From positions 2,976,001-3,040,000 of the forward strand of contig NZ_CP021731.1 in NCBI RefSeq assembly GCF_003628555.1: a DNA stretch of 64,000 nt. The letters run 5' to 3'. The first letter of the stretch is position 1. Each line of letters opens with the position of its first letter. A program made the translations under genes and the position numbers. Below are positions 7,963-17,240 of the stretch, piece by piece. The notes below the pieces were generated by a model. That model did not search any database and was not told the origin of the DNA. It saw only the letters and a program-made list of their open reading frames with translations. This DNA is from Azoarcus sp. DN11 (GTDB taxonomy: Bacteria > Pseudomonadota > Gammaproteobacteria > Burkholderiales > Rhodocyclaceae).

Positions 7963-10900
7963 TCAGGCTGCCCGTTCCGACCGGCCAGCCTCGAACCGGG
8001 CCTGCAGCTCTTCGCGACGCTTGGCCGCGCCGGCCATGCTGCGTTCCTTGACGTGGCCATAGCCACGAATCTCCTCCGGGATGCGCGCAAGCTCGATCGC
8101 GACCTCCAGCCGGTCTCGCGACAGGCCGTCGCAGATGCGGTCGATGAAGACGAAATAGTTCTTCACCAGCTCGCGCTCCTGGCACCGCTCCACGCTCCGG
8201 CCAAAGGGATCCAGGGCGGTGCCACGCAGGCCCTTGAAGCGGGAGAGCAGGCGGAAGGTACGCATCATCCACGGACCGTAGGCGCGCTTCTGCGGCAGGC
8301 CGTCAACGCCACGCTTCGCGACCAGGGGTGGCGCGAGGTGGAAGTTGAGCCGGTAATCCCGCCCGGGCTCGCCCTCGAACTGTTCGCGCAACTGGGCGAG
8401 GAATTCGGGCGCGCTGTGCAACCGCGCCACCTCGTACTCGTCCTTGTACGCCATGAGCTTCGCGAGGTTGCGCGCGACAGCCTCGGTCAGGGCGAGTCGG
8501 CCTTGTCCAACCACCGCTCGTTCGGCCTCTCGCACCCGCGCCACGGCATTTCGGTAACGCTCGCCATAGGCGACATTCTGATAATCGGTGAGCAGCCGCA
8601 CACGGCGTTCGATCAGCCGGTCGAGCGACTCTGGCATGGCCAGCACCACCGCCTCACCCCGCCCCGAAGCGTCGGCCACCGGCAGTTTTCCCGCATCATG
8701 TGCTGCAAGCCGTCCCCACTCGAACGCCTGCTTGTTCTTTTCGACCGAGACGCCATTCAGCTCGATCGCGCGCAGCAATGCCGCTTTGCCGACCGGAATC
8801 CAGCCTTTCTGCCATGCGAACCCCAGCACGAGCGGATTGGCGTAGATCGTGTCTCCGAGCAGCCGCAGTGCAAGCGCGTTCGCGTCGATGAATTCACAGG
8901 CATCGCCCACACTGGCGCGGATGTCGCCCTCGGCCGCCGCCCCCGGAAACTTCCAGTCGGGATTCGACAGGAACTCCGCCGCCGGGGTCTGCGCGCTATT
9001 GACCACCGCTCGCGTGCGTCCCTGCCGTACCTTGGAGAGCGCTTCGCCCGAAGCCGAGACGATCTCGTCGCAACCGATCAGCACGTCGGCCTCGCCGGTA
9101 GCGATCCGGGTGGCGTGAATGGCCGACGGGGTCGCCGCGATCTGCACGTGGCTCAACACCGCCCCGCCCTTCTGCGCGAGCCCGGTCATGTCGAGCACGG
9201 TGACGCCCTTGTGTTCCAGATGAGCCGCCATGCCCAACAGCGCACCGATCGTCACCACCCCCGTTCCGCCGACCCCCGTCACGACGATACCGCAGGGTTT
9301 GTCCAGCCCGGGCAGTGCAGGTTCAGGCAGCGCATCCGCGGCAATCACCGGCGCCGACTCGCCCGCTGCGGGCTTGCGCAATTGCGCGCCCTCGGCGGTC
9401 ACGAAGCTCGGGCAGAAACCCTTCAGGCAGGAGAAGTCCTTATTGCAGCCGCTCTGATTGATCTTGCGCTTGGTGCCCAGCGGCGTTTCCAGTGGCTCGA
9501 CCGACAAGCAGTTGGAGGCCACGGAGCAGTCGCCACAGCCCTCGCAGACTGCCGGGTTGATGAATGCGCGGCGGGCCGGATCAGGGTAATCGCCGCGCTT
9601 GCGGCGGCGGCGCTTTTCGGTGGCGCAGGTCTGATCGTAGATCAGGATCGACACGCCCGAACTCTCGCGCAGTTCGAGCTGCAACGCGTCAAGCGCGTCG
9701 CGATGGTGCACCGTCACCGCATCCGGCAGACCGGCGCGCGTCGCGTACTTCTCCGGCTCGTCGCTCACGATCAGGACCCGGCTAGCGCCCTCGGCGCTCA
9801 CCTGCTGCGCGATCTGCGGAACGGTCAGCACCCCGTCGACCGGCTGCCCCCCTGTCATCGCCACCGCGTCGTTGTAGAGGATCTTGTAAGTGAGGGTCGC
9901 CTTGGCGGCGATCGCCGCGCGAATGGCGAGCAGACCCGAATGGAAATAGGTGCCGTCACCGAGGTTCACGAAGACGTGCTTGTCGCCCGAGAAGTGCATC
10001 TGGCCGAGCCAGCTCACGCCCTCCCCGCCCATCTGCGTGAAAGTCTCGGTGCGCCGGTCCATCCACATCGCCATATAGTGACAGCCGATGCCGGCGAGCG
10101 CGCGCGAGCCTTCCGGCACGCGGGTGGACGTGTTGTGCGGACAGCCCGAACAGAACCAGGGCTTGCGCTCGACGGTCACGCGAGGCCGCGCCGCTTCGCG
10201 CTCCTTCCCCTCGATGACATCGATACGCGCGAACACGCGGGCGCGAAGGTCCTCGGGCAGCCCCACCCGCTCCAGTCGCGCCGCGATGGCCTTGGCGATG
10301 ATCGCCGGCGACAGCTCGTAGCGCGCCGGAAGCAGCCATTGCCCACGCGGCACCGACCACTCGCCCCCCGAGTTGTCGCGCTCGTCGAACTTGCCGTAGA
10401 CGCGCGGGCGGACGTCGTCGCGCCAGTTGTACAGTTCTTCCTTGAGGGCGTACTCGAGAATCTGGCGCTTCTCCTCGACCACCAGGATTTCTTCCAGTCC
10501 GGTCGCAAACGCGCGCGCATCGTGGGCGTCGAGCGGCCACACGCAGCCCACCTTGAACAGGCGGATACCGATGCGTCGGCAGGCGTCGTCGTCCAGACCC
10601 AGGTCCGCCAGCGCCTGACGCACGTCGAGATACGCCTTCCCTGCCGCCATGATCCCGAAGCGCGCGTCGGGCGAATCGATCACGATACGGTTGAGCTTGT
10701 TCGCGCGGACGTATTCGAGCGCCGCATACCACTTGTAATCGAGCATGCGCGCTTCCTGCGCGAGCGGCGTATCCGGCCAGCGGATATTGAGCCCGCCGTC
10801 AGGCATTGCGAAGCCATCCGGAATGACGATCTGCAGGCGGTCCGGGTCGATCTCGACCGATGCGGTCGACTCGACGACATCGGTGACGCACTTCATCGAC

Positions 10901-11523
10901 ACCCACAATCCCGAGTAGCGGCTCATCGCCCAGCCATGCAGGCCGAAGTCGAGATATTCCTGCACGTTCGCCGGGTACAGCACCGGAATGCCACAGGCGA
11001 TCAACAGGTGCTCCGATTGATGCGCGACCGACGACGACTTCGCCGCATGGTCATCGCCGGCGAGCATCAGCACGCCGCCATGGGGCGAGGTCCCTGCGGC
11101 GTTCGCGTGCTTCAGCACGTCGGCCGAGCGGTCCACGCCCGGCCCCTTGCCGTACCACATCCCGAATACCCCGTCGCGTTGGGCGTTGGGGTAGAGATTC
11201 ACCTGCTGCGTGCCCCAGACGGCGGTCGCGGCGAGGTCTTCGTTGAGGCCGGGCTGAAAGACTACGTCATGGGAGGCAAGATGCTTTTTCGCCTTCCACA
11301 GCGCCATGTCCAGCCCACCCAGCGGCGAGCCGCGATAGCCCGAAATGTAGCCGCCGGTGTTCAGCCCGGCGCGCCGGTCGCGCTCCTTCTGCAGCATGGG
11401 CAGGCGCGCCAAGGCCTGCGTACCGCTCAGGTAGATGCGTCCGGACTCCTGGGTGTACTTGTCCTCCAGCGTGACCGAAAGCAGTGCATCTCTCGCCTCG
11501 GCAGACAACGGTGAGTTCATCAT
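7963..11523 (-). CDS. Fused indolepyruvate:ferredoxin oxidoreductase
   Basis: 1186 aa, the single-chain form in which the TPP-binding and gamma-type subunits are joined. The N-terminus (YISGYRGSPLGGLDMALW) is the pyrimidine domain. GDGTYFHSG near residue 525, with a following Asn, is the TPP/Mg motif. An iron-sulfur segment with several Cys (VCEGCGDCSVASNC) lies near residue 655, and the gamma-like part begins GIVVTGVGGTGVVTIG. It oxidatively decarboxylates aryl-2-oxoacids or related 2-oxoacids to acyl-CoA and reduces ferredoxin. Proteins of this type are often found with acyl-CoA pathways, so the substrate here is uncertain. The start ATGATG follows GGAGGGG. Confidence 0.92.
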   Translation of the reverse strand: MMNSPLSAEARDALLSVTLEDKYTQESGRIYLSGTQALARLPMLQKERDRRAGLNTGGYISGYRGSPLGGLDMALWKAKKHLASHDVVFQPGLNEDLAATAVWGTQQVNLYPNAQRDGVFGMWYGKGPGVDRSADVLKHANAAGTSPHGGVLMLAGDDHAAKSSSVAHQSEHLLIACGIPVLYPANVQEYLDFGLHGWAMSRYSGLWVSMKCVTDVVESTASVEIDPDRLQIVIPDGFAMPDGGLNIRWPDTPLAQEARMLDYKWYAALEYVRANKLNRIVIDSPDARFGIMAAGKAYLDVRQALADLGLDDDACRRIGIRLFKVGCVWPLDAHDARAFATGLEEILVVEEKRQILEYALKEELYNWRDDVRPRVYGKFDERDNSGGEWSVPRGQWLLPARYELSPAIIAKAIAARLERVGLPEDLRARVFARIDVIEGKEREAARPRVTVERKPWFCSGCPHNTSTRVPEGSRALAGIGCHYMAMWMDRRTETFTQMGGEGVSWLGQMHFSGDKHVFVNLGDGTYFHSGLLAIRAAIAAKATLTYKILYNDAVAMTGGQPVDGVLTVPQIAQQVSAEGASRVLIVSDEPEKYATRAGLPDAVTVHHRDALDALQLELRESSGVSILIYDQTCATEKRRRRKRGDYPDPARRAFINPAVCEGCGDCSVASNCLSVEPLETPLGTKRKINQSGCNKDFSCLKGFCPSFVTAEGAQLRKPAAGESAPVIAADALPEPALPGLDKPCGIVVTGVGGTGVVTIGALLGMAAHLEHKGVTVLDMTGLAQKGGAVLSHVQIAATPSAIHATRIATGEADVLIGCDEIVSASGEALSKVRQGRTRAVVNSAQTPAAEFLSNPDWKFPGAAAEGDIRASVGDACEFIDANALALRLLGDTIYANPLVLGFAWQKGWIPVGKAALLRAIELNGVSVEKNKQAFEWGRLAAHDAGKLPVADASGRGEAVVLAMPESLDRLIERRVRLLTDYQNVAYGERYRNAVARVREAERAVVGQGRLALTEAVARNLAKLMAYKDEYEVARLHSAPEFLAQLREQFEGEPGRDYRLNFHLAPPLVAKRGVDGLPQKRAYGPWMMRTFRLLSRFKGLRGTALDPFGRSVERCQERELVKNYFVFIDRICDGLSRDRLEVAIELARIPEEIRGYGHVKERSMAGAAKRREELQARFEAGRSERAA

Positions 11524-11547
11524 CCCCTCCAGACCCTCTATTTATAT

Positions 11548-11578
11548 CGACACATAGTACGAATCTGTCTATGTATCG
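11548..11578. promoter_or_regulatory. Inverted repeat in the divergent oxidoreductase/LysR promoter
   Basis: CGACACATAG (11548-11557) and CTATGTATCG (11569-11578) match at 9 of 10 positions as an inverted repeat with an 11-base spacer. It sits 25 bases before the oxidoreductase start and 40 before the LysR start. Size and place fit an operator for the LysR protein encoded next door. Confidence 0.55.
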
Positions 11579-11617
11579 TAAAATCACCAATACTGAGTTC
11601 TGGTATTAGGAAAACGG

Positions 11618-12529
11618 ATGCCGGTCGACAACAACGTCACCCTGCGCCAGCTGCGCTACTTCATCGCCGCCGCGGAGACCGGCCAGTTCTCGATGGCCGC
11701 CACACGCGCCCACGTCTCGCAATCGGCCATCACCAATGCGGTGCTGCTCCTGGAAGAATCGCTGGGCGTACGCCTGTTCGACCGCAAGCCGCACGGCGTC
11801 GGCCTCACCGCGGAGGGGCACGGCTTCTATCGACGCACGCGCGACATCCTCGACTCGCTCGAAGACGCCCTGCGCGAACCGCGCTTCCAGGCCCACCACC
11901 TGAAAGGCGCGATCCGCATCGGTGCTTCCTACACCGTGCTCGGATATTTCCTGCCCCCGCTACTCGCCCGCTTTCGCGCGAATTATCCGGACGTCGAACT
12001 GGACCTCAACGACATGAACCGCGAAGCGATCGAAGCCGGGGTCGCGGCCGGCGACATCGAGCTGGGCGTGGTGATCCTGTCCAACGTCGTCGAGCGCGAA
12101 CGCTTCGGCCACCACGTGCTGCTGCGCTCCCGCCGCCAGCTATGGACTTCGGCCGCCCACCCGCTCCTGCAGAAAGACAACGCGGCCCTCGCCGACGTCG
12201 CTGCCTATCCCTACATCCAGGTCACCGTCGATGAAGGCGAACTGTCGACGCAGCGTTATTGGGCAGCCAAGGGCATTCAGCCCGACATCGCGTTTCGCAC
12301 CGGTTCGGTCGAAGCGCTGCGCGGGCTCGTCGCGCACGGCTTCGGCGTCACTATCCTGTCGGACATGGTGTACCGGCCGTGGTCGCTGGAAGGCAAGAAG
12401 ATCGAGGCCCGCCCCATCCTCGATGTGGTACCCGACATGGAAGTCGGGCTGATCTGGAGGCACGACGGCGCGCTGGAACGACCCGCCGACGCGTTCAGGC
12501 AGTTCCTGATACAGGCTTGCGGGAGCTGA
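11618..12529 (+). CDS. LysR-family transcriptional regulator
   Basis: 303 aa. The N-terminal helix-turn-helix is clear (LRQLRYFIAAAETGQFSMAA, residues 8-27, then VSQSAITNAVLLLEESLG). A long effector-binding domain follows, beginning about residue 92. The family activates or represses a divergent operon in response to a metabolite. It is transcribed away from the fused oxidoreductase, its most likely target, with an inverted repeat between them. GTATTAGG precedes the ATG, a weak ribosome site. Confidence 0.9.
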   Translation: MPVDNNVTLRQLRYFIAAAETGQFSMAATRAHVSQSAITNAVLLLEESLGVRLFDRKPHGVGLTAEGHGFYRRTRDILDSLEDALREPRFQAHHLKGAIRIGASYTVLGYFLPPLLARFRANYPDVELDLNDMNREAIEAGVAAGDIELGVVILSNVVERERFGHHVLLRSRRQLWTSAAHPLLQKDNAALADVAAYPYIQVTVDEGELSTQRYWAAKGIQPDIAFRTGSVEALRGLVAHGFGVTILSDMVYRPWSLEGKKIEARPILDVVPDMEVGLIWRHDGALERPADAFRQFLIQACGS

Positions 12530-12700
12530 GCGGCGCGGCGGCCGTCACGGGCACTTGCGACGGGATGGTCTAGCGGCGACGGTCGGACGACGAGTACTCG
12601 GCCTTGGACTAAACCGCTCGCGCGGTAGGGCGGGCTGAACCGCTTCGAACCGTCAGGACGTCGCGGGTGCGCATCGGCAGTGCTCTGCCATGTTGGAAAT

Positions 12701-12720
12701 GAGGCGATCCGCCTCGTTTT
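12701..12720 (+). terminator. Hairpin with short T run upstream of the IS91-type unit
   Basis: GAGGCG, ATC, CGCCTC, then GTTTT. It lies 170 bases after the LysR stop and 20 before the recombinase ATG. It may terminate LysR transcription or be a structural end of the inserted element; I cannot separate these. Confidence 0.4.
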
Positions 12721-12735
12721 CGACAGGAGCACATC

Positions 12736-13562
12736 ATGGAAACGACTGTCCGCCCCGTCAGCCCGCTGCGCCAGCGCATGATCGAGGACATGCGGATGCG
12801 CAAGCTGGGCGACAGAACCCAGGAAGGGTACGTGCGCGCCGTGCGCTACTTCACGAAGTATCTTGGGTGCGCGCCGTGCGCTACTTCACGAAGTATCTTG
12901 GGCGCGCTCCGGATACCGCGACCATCGAGGATCTGCGGAACTACCAGCTGTACCTCGTTGATCACGGGACGTCGCCCACGTCGCTCAACGCGGCAATTTC
13001 TGGCTTGAAGTTCTTCTTCACCGTCACGCTCGACCGTCCCGAGCTGATGGCCAAGATGCAGCCGGTGCATCTGCCGCGCACGTTGCCGGTGATCTTGAGC
13101 CCGGACGAGGTGAAGCGCCTGATCGCTGCGGCGGGCAACCTGAAACACCAAACTGCCCTGGCGCTGGCCTATGCGACGGGCCTACGAATCAGCGAAGTCG
13201 TGTCCCTGAAGGTCACCGACATCGACAGCCAGCGCATGACCCTGCGGGTTGAACAAGGCAAGGGCCAGAAGGATCGTAATGCGATGCTTTCGCCGTTGCT
13301 GCTGGAACGGCTGCGCGTGTGGTGGCGGGTGGCCCGCGCGCAGGGCAAGATGCTCGATGGCGGCTGGCTGTTCCCGGGTCAGGATCCGGTCCGGCACCTC
13401 AGCGCCCGGCAACTCGACCGTGCCATCCACGCCGCTGCCGACGAAGCCGGCATCGAGAAGCGGGTGTCGATGCACTCGCTGCGCCATGCCTTTGCCACCC
13501 ACCTACTGGAGCAGAAGGTCGACATCCGCCTGATCCAGGTCCTGCTCGGGCACAAGAAGCTG
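12736..13562 (+). pseudogene. IS91-associated tyrosine recombinase, N-terminal part, frameshifted and interrupted
   Basis: Starts METTVRPVSPLRQRMIEDM with AGGAG upstream. A 35-bp tandem duplication at 12833-12902 shifts the frame after about 45 codons; the body continues in another frame from RAVRYFTKYLG through the core-binding and catalytic domains. Visible catalytic parts are the first Arg region (TGLRISEVVSLK) and the HSLRHAFATHLL box. The gene is then cut within LLGHKKL by the RIT element at 13563. Its last 26 codons, including the nucleophilic Tyr, lie beyond the insertion at 17154-17233. The product is non-functional twice over. Its IS91 transposase partner follows at 17241. Confidence 0.85.
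12833..12902. repeat. 35-bp perfect tandem duplication causing a frameshift
   Basis: 12833-12867 is repeated exactly at 12868-12902 (unit begins TGCGCGCCGTGCGC and ends ATCTTGGG). Since 35 is not a multiple of three, the recombinase frame is broken. It looks like a replication-slippage duplication. Confidence 0.95.
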
Positions 13563-13654
13563 GACTATCTCCCGCGCCGGACTATGTCCCGCTGCGCCGC
13601 CTGCCCCCTGGTGACGAAGGGGTGTGTGACTCCTGCGGGACATAATCGGCACGG

Positions 13655-14653
13655 CTACAGACTCTTCAGGAAGGCCAACAGGCGATCGTCGGGTCGATAC
13701 CTGCCGGGTTTGCCCTCGGGAGGTGTGGTCATGTCCAGAACCCGCTGCTTCAACTCAAGGTTGGCATCCAGGTAGATCTGCGTCGTCTCGATCGACTCAT
13801 GACCGAGCCACAACGCGATCACGCACTGCTCGGCACCTTCGCGGAGGAGGTCCATTGCCGTCGTGTGCCGAAGCACATGAGGACTCACCCGTTTATGCTT
13901 CAGCGATGGGCAGGCGTTGGTAGCGACGGCAACGTGTTTGGCCAACAGGTAGTGCACGCCATGGGCGCTCAATTGCCCGCCTCTCGCGTTCGGGAACAAC
14001 GGCTGAGCGGTTGCCCTGACTGGCTCTCTCACCCAGGCAGCCAGGACGGCTCGGGTGTTCTTGCTCAGCGGCGTACACCGCTCCTTACGCCCCTTGCCGA
14101 TTACGCGCACGTGCGCGCCGCACCCCAGATGCAGATCCTCCTGCCGAAGGCTGGTTAGCTCCGACAGGCGCAACCCTGTCTGCACCGCCAGCAGAATTAG
14201 CGCGTGATCGCGGCGCCCTGACCATGTGCGCTGATCCGGCGCAGCGAGTAACGCATCGACCTCTTGTCGATTCAGGAACGGGACCAAGGCACGCGTGAAA
14301 CGCTTGGCTGGAATGGCCAGCACGCGCTGGATCTGCGCGGCATGGACGGGTGCCTCGAACGCCGCGTAGCGGAAGAACGAGTGGATTGCCGTCAGGCGTA
14401 GGTTGCGTGTTCTGGGGGTCACGGCGCGGACCTTCTCCATCTCGTCGAGGAAGGCAACGACCAGTGGAGCATCTATGTCCTCCATCTCCAGCGTCGAAGG
14501 TGCCTTGTGAAGTCGTTTCTGCACGAACTGCAGTAGTAGCCGGAACGTGTCGCGGTAGGAGGCGATCGTGTGGGCACTGGCTTGACGCTGCTGCATTAGC
14601 CGCTGTGTGAAGAAGCCTTCCAGCAGCGGGGCAAAGCTCGCCTGGCTCCTCAT
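13655..14653 (-). CDS. ritC: RIT recombinase C, copy 1
   Basis: 332-aa tyrosine recombinase. An N-terminal SAM-like core-binding domain (ASAHTIASYRDTFRLLLQFV) is followed by a catalytic domain with the Arg I region TGLRLSELTSLR, the HVLRHTTAM box, WLGHESIETTQ and the nucleophile in TTQIYLDAN. All catalytic residues are present. It is the third gene of the trio. Its ATG overlaps, as ATGA, a 52-codon frame made by the 155-bp duplication, so coupled translation is possible. It is identical to the ritC at 22553-23551. Confidence 0.92.
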   Translation of the reverse strand: MRSQASFAPLLEGFFTQRLMQQRQASAHTIASYRDTFRLLLQFVQKRLHKAPSTLEMEDIDAPLVVAFLDEMEKVRAVTPRTRNLRLTAIHSFFRYAAFEAPVHAAQIQRVLAIPAKRFTRALVPFLNRQEVDALLAAPDQRTWSGRRDHALILLAVQTGLRLSELTSLRQEDLHLGCGAHVRVIGKGRKERCTPLSKNTRAVLAAWVREPVRATAQPLFPNARGGQLSAHGVHYLLAKHVAVATNACPSLKHKRVSPHVLRHTTAMDLLREGAEQCVIALWLGHESIETTQIYLDANLELKQRVLDMTTPPEGKPGRYRPDDRLLAFLKSL

Positions 14654-14946
14654 GATGACTCTCCCCAGCGCCGCTCCAGTCGCGCCATCGCCTGCGCCAT
14701 CAGCTCGGGGCAGCTACTCAGATACCAGTAAGTGTCTGCCACGCACACGTGCCCGAGGTAGGTCGACAGAACCGGCAGGCGCCGCGCCGGACTCGCCTGG
14801 CTCCTCATGATGACTCTCCCCAGCGCCGCTCCAGTCGCGCCATCGCCTGCGCCATCAGCTCGGGGCAGCTACTCAGATACCAGTAAGTGTCTGCCACGCA
14901 CACGTGCCCGAGGTAGGTCGACAGAACCGGCAGGCGCCGCGCCGGA
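14637..14946. repeat. 155-bp tandem duplication at the ritB/ritC junction, copy 1
   Basis: Units 14637-14791 and 14792-14946 repeat the last 48 codons of ritB together with the ritC start. The same duplication is in copy 2, so it arose before the element was copied. Confidence 0.9.
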
Positions 14947-15746
14947 TCCTCTCCAGCCTCGTACCAACGCGTAAGCACCTGGACGGCAAGACGATGGCGG
15001 AAGTCATGCAGCCTGGGGCCTTTGCTTGCGCCGGGCGCGCGCAGGCCGGTTTGCCGCGACAGCGCGTAGAAGGCTCGATGAACTCGGCCAAGGTCCAGCC
15101 GGGTGCCACGGTTGGAGACAAACACGTAGGCAGAACCGCGCGGTCCCAGGAACTGTTCGCGACGCTCAAGGTAGTCGGCGAGCACCGTGCGTGTGCTCGG
15201 ATGGATGGGTACCAGCCGAGATCGGCCAAGCTTGGCAGCCCGAATCGTCAGCAAGTCTTGATTGAGATCGACGTCGCCAAGTTTCAGATCGAGTGCCTCG
15301 GAGATCCTTAACCCCGTGACGCTGAGCAATCCCAGAAGGCAGTAAAACACCCATGGCCGCAAGGGCGTCGACGGCCATTTCGTCGGCAGCTTCAGTGCCG
15401 CATCCAGCAAGCGTTGCACTTCCAACTCGGTGTACAGGTAGGGCCTGGCGCGGGTCGATCGGTGCGGCAACAGCTCCGGCGGAGGAACCTCGGTGAGGGC
15501 GTCTGTGATGCTGCAGTAGCGAGCGAAGCCGCGCACGAAGCCTAGACGTCGGGCCCACTCCGCAGGTTGAACGCTCTTGGACTGTTGCGCCCACTCCAGA
15601 GCCAGTTGGACGGTGATGTGGTGTGCCTGATGCTCATCCATGAAGGCGACGAACCGTGGCAGCAGAAGGCCGGCGTCGCGCATCTTGAAGCCCAGTCCAC
15701 GGCGCAGTGCAAGGTAGCCCAGCAAGGTCTCACGAAGCGTGTTCAT
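14805..15746 (-). CDS. ritB: RIT recombinase B, copy 1
   Basis: 313-aa tyrosine recombinase starting MNTLRETLLGYLALRRGLGF. Catalytic parts visible are SVTGLRISEALDLK, the HDFRHRLAV box, TYLGHV and the Tyr in VADTYWYLSS. The start overlaps the ritA stop by four bases (ATGA), the usual sign of translational coupling in RIT elements. A longer open frame upstream runs inside ritA and is not coding. It is identical to the copy at 21460-22401. Confidence 0.92.
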   Translation of the reverse strand: MNTLRETLLGYLALRRGLGFKMRDAGLLLPRFVAFMDEHQAHHITVQLALEWAQQSKSVQPAEWARRLGFVRGFARYCSITDALTEVPPPELLPHRSTRARPYLYTELEVQRLLDAALKLPTKWPSTPLRPWVFYCLLGLLSVTGLRISEALDLKLGDVDLNQDLLTIRAAKLGRSRLVPIHPSTRTVLADYLERREQFLGPRGSAYVFVSNRGTRLDLGRVHRAFYALSRQTGLRAPGASKGPRLHDFRHRLAVQVLTRWYEAGEDPARRLPVLSTYLGHVCVADTYWYLSSCPELMAQAMARLERRWGESS

Positions 15747-16993
15747 CGTGCACCTCCTGGCCAGGGCAAGGCCAAGGACCGCAGCGACTTGATGTCCACC
15801 GTGGCATAAATGGACGTGCTCTGTGGGCTGCGATGGCGCAAGACCTCGCCGATCTCGGGGAGCGAGGCACCACCTTGCAGCATGCGCACGGCCAAGGCGT
15901 GCCGGAACTGGTGCGACCCGCGGTGGGCTGCATTGACCTGGCCGCGCCGGAGCGCGTAGCGCACGATGGAGCCGATCCCATCGGAGCCTTCCAGCAGGCC
16001 GCGGATCGGCGCCATAGAGCGCAGGAACAGGTGCCGATCCGTGCTGGTGGGCCGCCCATGTTCGAGATACACAGCGATGGCCTCGCCGACATCGGCCGGC
16101 ATTGGCAAGAGGCACTCTCGCCCACCCTTGCCCCGCACTCGCAGGTGCCCTGTGTCCCAGTCGCAATCCTCGAGCGTCAGCGCGATGATCTCGTGAGCGC
16201 GCAACCCCAAACGGGCCAGGAGCAGCAACACAGCGCGGTCGCGCCGGCCGATTGCAGTGCTGAGGTCGCAGCTGTCGATTGCGCGTTGCGCATGAGCGGG
16301 CGATATGGCCTTGGGCAGCCGTGGCGTGGTGGTCCAGGTGGCCACGGATGGCACGGATGCAACGAGTCCGGGGGCCACCTCGCCACGATACTGCGCGTAG
16401 CGAAGGAACGAACGCATTCCGTTGACGACACGCTTCAGCGACGGCGGCTGCATGCGTTTGGTTCGGCATTGCACGAACTCGATTACATCGGCGGCGCGCA
16501 GCACGCGCAGATCGACCCTGTCGCGTTCGAAGCGCTCAGAGAGGAACTCCCGTGCGACAGTCGTGTAGCACTCGATCGTCGCGGCGGCCAAGCCTTGGTG
16601 ATTCTGAAGGTGCTGTCCAAAACCGGCAGCAAGTTCGTCCGCCTGTGTGGCGTCGACGCGGGCAACTTCGCATACACCGTGACCGCGCAAGAATCGCAGC
16701 AGGTCAGTTACTTCATAGCACTCGCGGCGCCGGGTCTCGGCGCGGATGCGCCGGCGCCAACGTCGCCGGCGGCGCTGGTACTGCTCGATGTGAGTTTCGC
16801 AGAGCTCAGCCAACGCCACGCCATGCTTTGCAAGCCAACGGTCGAACGACACTGCGTGCCGCGCCTTGATGTGGACGACGCTCGCTGCGTACTGTTGGTC
16901 GATCAACGATGCGACAAACGCGCCAAGATGTCCGGCAAGCGGGCCAGTGGCCCGGCAGACAAGCGCCACAGCGCTCTCATACGACGGTTCCAT
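15743..16993 (-). CDS. ritA: RIT recombinase A, copy 1
   Basis: 416-aa tyrosine recombinase, the first gene of the trio. Motifs seen: RLGLRAHEIIALTLED, the HQFRHALAVRML box, LRHRSPQST and the nucleophile in TSIYATVD. I chose the ATG at 16993 because AAGGAG lies just upstream; a TTG 84 bases earlier keeps the frame open but has no ribosome site. The AAGGAG is inside a strong inverted repeat (17000-17032). It is identical to the copy at 20213-21463. Confidence 0.92.
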   Translation of the reverse strand: MEPSYESAVALVCRATGPLAGHLGAFVASLIDQQYAASVVHIKARHAVSFDRWLAKHGVALAELCETHIEQYQRRRRRWRRRIRAETRRRECYEVTDLLRFLRGHGVCEVARVDATQADELAAGFGQHLQNHQGLAAATIECYTTVAREFLSERFERDRVDLRVLRAADVIEFVQCRTKRMQPPSLKRVVNGMRSFLRYAQYRGEVAPGLVASVPSVATWTTTPRLPKAISPAHAQRAIDSCDLSTAIGRRDRAVLLLLARLGLRAHEIIALTLEDCDWDTGHLRVRGKGGRECLLPMPADVGEAIAVYLEHGRPTSTDRHLFLRSMAPIRGLLEGSDGIGSIVRYALRRGQVNAAHRGSHQFRHALAVRMLQGGASLPEIGEVLRHRSPQSTSIYATVDIKSLRSLALPWPGGAR

Positions 16994-16999
16994 GACTTT

Positions 17000-17032
17000 C
17001 TCCTTGCTGTAGGCAGTAGTGCCTACAAGGAG
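17000..17032 (-). promoter_or_regulatory. Hairpin covering the ritA ribosome binding site, copy 1
   Basis: Mirror of 20174-20206. An 8-bp perfect stem (TGTAGGCA/TGCCTACA) is extended by CTCCT pairing with the AGGAG of the ritA ribosome site. In mRNA this would hide the site and keep RitA expression low. Confidence 0.5.
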
Positions 17033-17123
17033 TGTCGCTATGTACCGTGTGCTGAGCACCGACCCATGATGTTCCAACCCGTATCACGATCACGGGACAT
17101 AGTCCGGCGCGGGAGATAGTCCC

Positions 17124-17147
17124 GCCTATTGCCAGCTGGCAATAGGC
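17124..17147. repeat. Perfect 24-bp palindrome at the ritA-side end of RIT copy 1
   Basis: The half-site is GCCTATTGCCAG and its exact reverse complement follows with no spacer. It is 2 bases outside the terminal inverted repeat and found only at this end of each copy. It is a candidate recombination core or binding site of the Rit proteins. Confidence 0.85.
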
Positions 17148-17153
17148 TCGAAA

Positions 17154-17233
17154 CAACCGCCCTGTACGCCCAGGTCGCCACCGACATCCTGCGCGAGGTC
17201 GTCAGCCCGCTGGAGAGGCTGAACTCCCCGTAG
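17154..17233 (+). pseudogene. C-terminal fragment of the IS91-associated tyrosine recombinase
   Basis: Reads TTALYAQVATDILREVVSPL and on to a TAG at 17231-17233. It continues the LLGHKKL end of the fragment at 13562, and TTALY supplies the missing nucleophilic Tyr. The stop is 7 bases before the IS91 transposase ATG. Confidence 0.85.
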
Positions 17234-17240
17234 CGCCGCC

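Larger units (their letters stand above)
13563..17153 (-). mobile_element. RIT element, copy 1 (three tyrosine recombinases)
   Basis: Copy 1 is the reverse complement of copy 2 at 20053-23643, position for position as far as the encoded proteins and ends show. The 3559-bp core 13563-17121 has perfect 29-bp terminal inverted repeats (13563-13591 and 17093-17121, beginning GACTATCTCCCGCGCC). Beyond the ritA-side end comes a 24-bp palindrome (17124-17147) and TCGAAA, also shared with copy 2. Genes ritA, ritB and ritC overlap and read leftward. The element interrupts the IS91-associated recombinase gene at its LLGHKKL box and is antisense to it. Three adjacent overlapping tyrosine recombinases define the Recombinase-In-Trio class. 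Confidence 0.9.

Noticed and set aside
7891..11514. Plus-strand open frame of 1207 codons
   Set aside because: It is the antisense shadow of the fused oxidoreductase, made long by GC bias; the minus strand has clear domain homology and a ribosome site.
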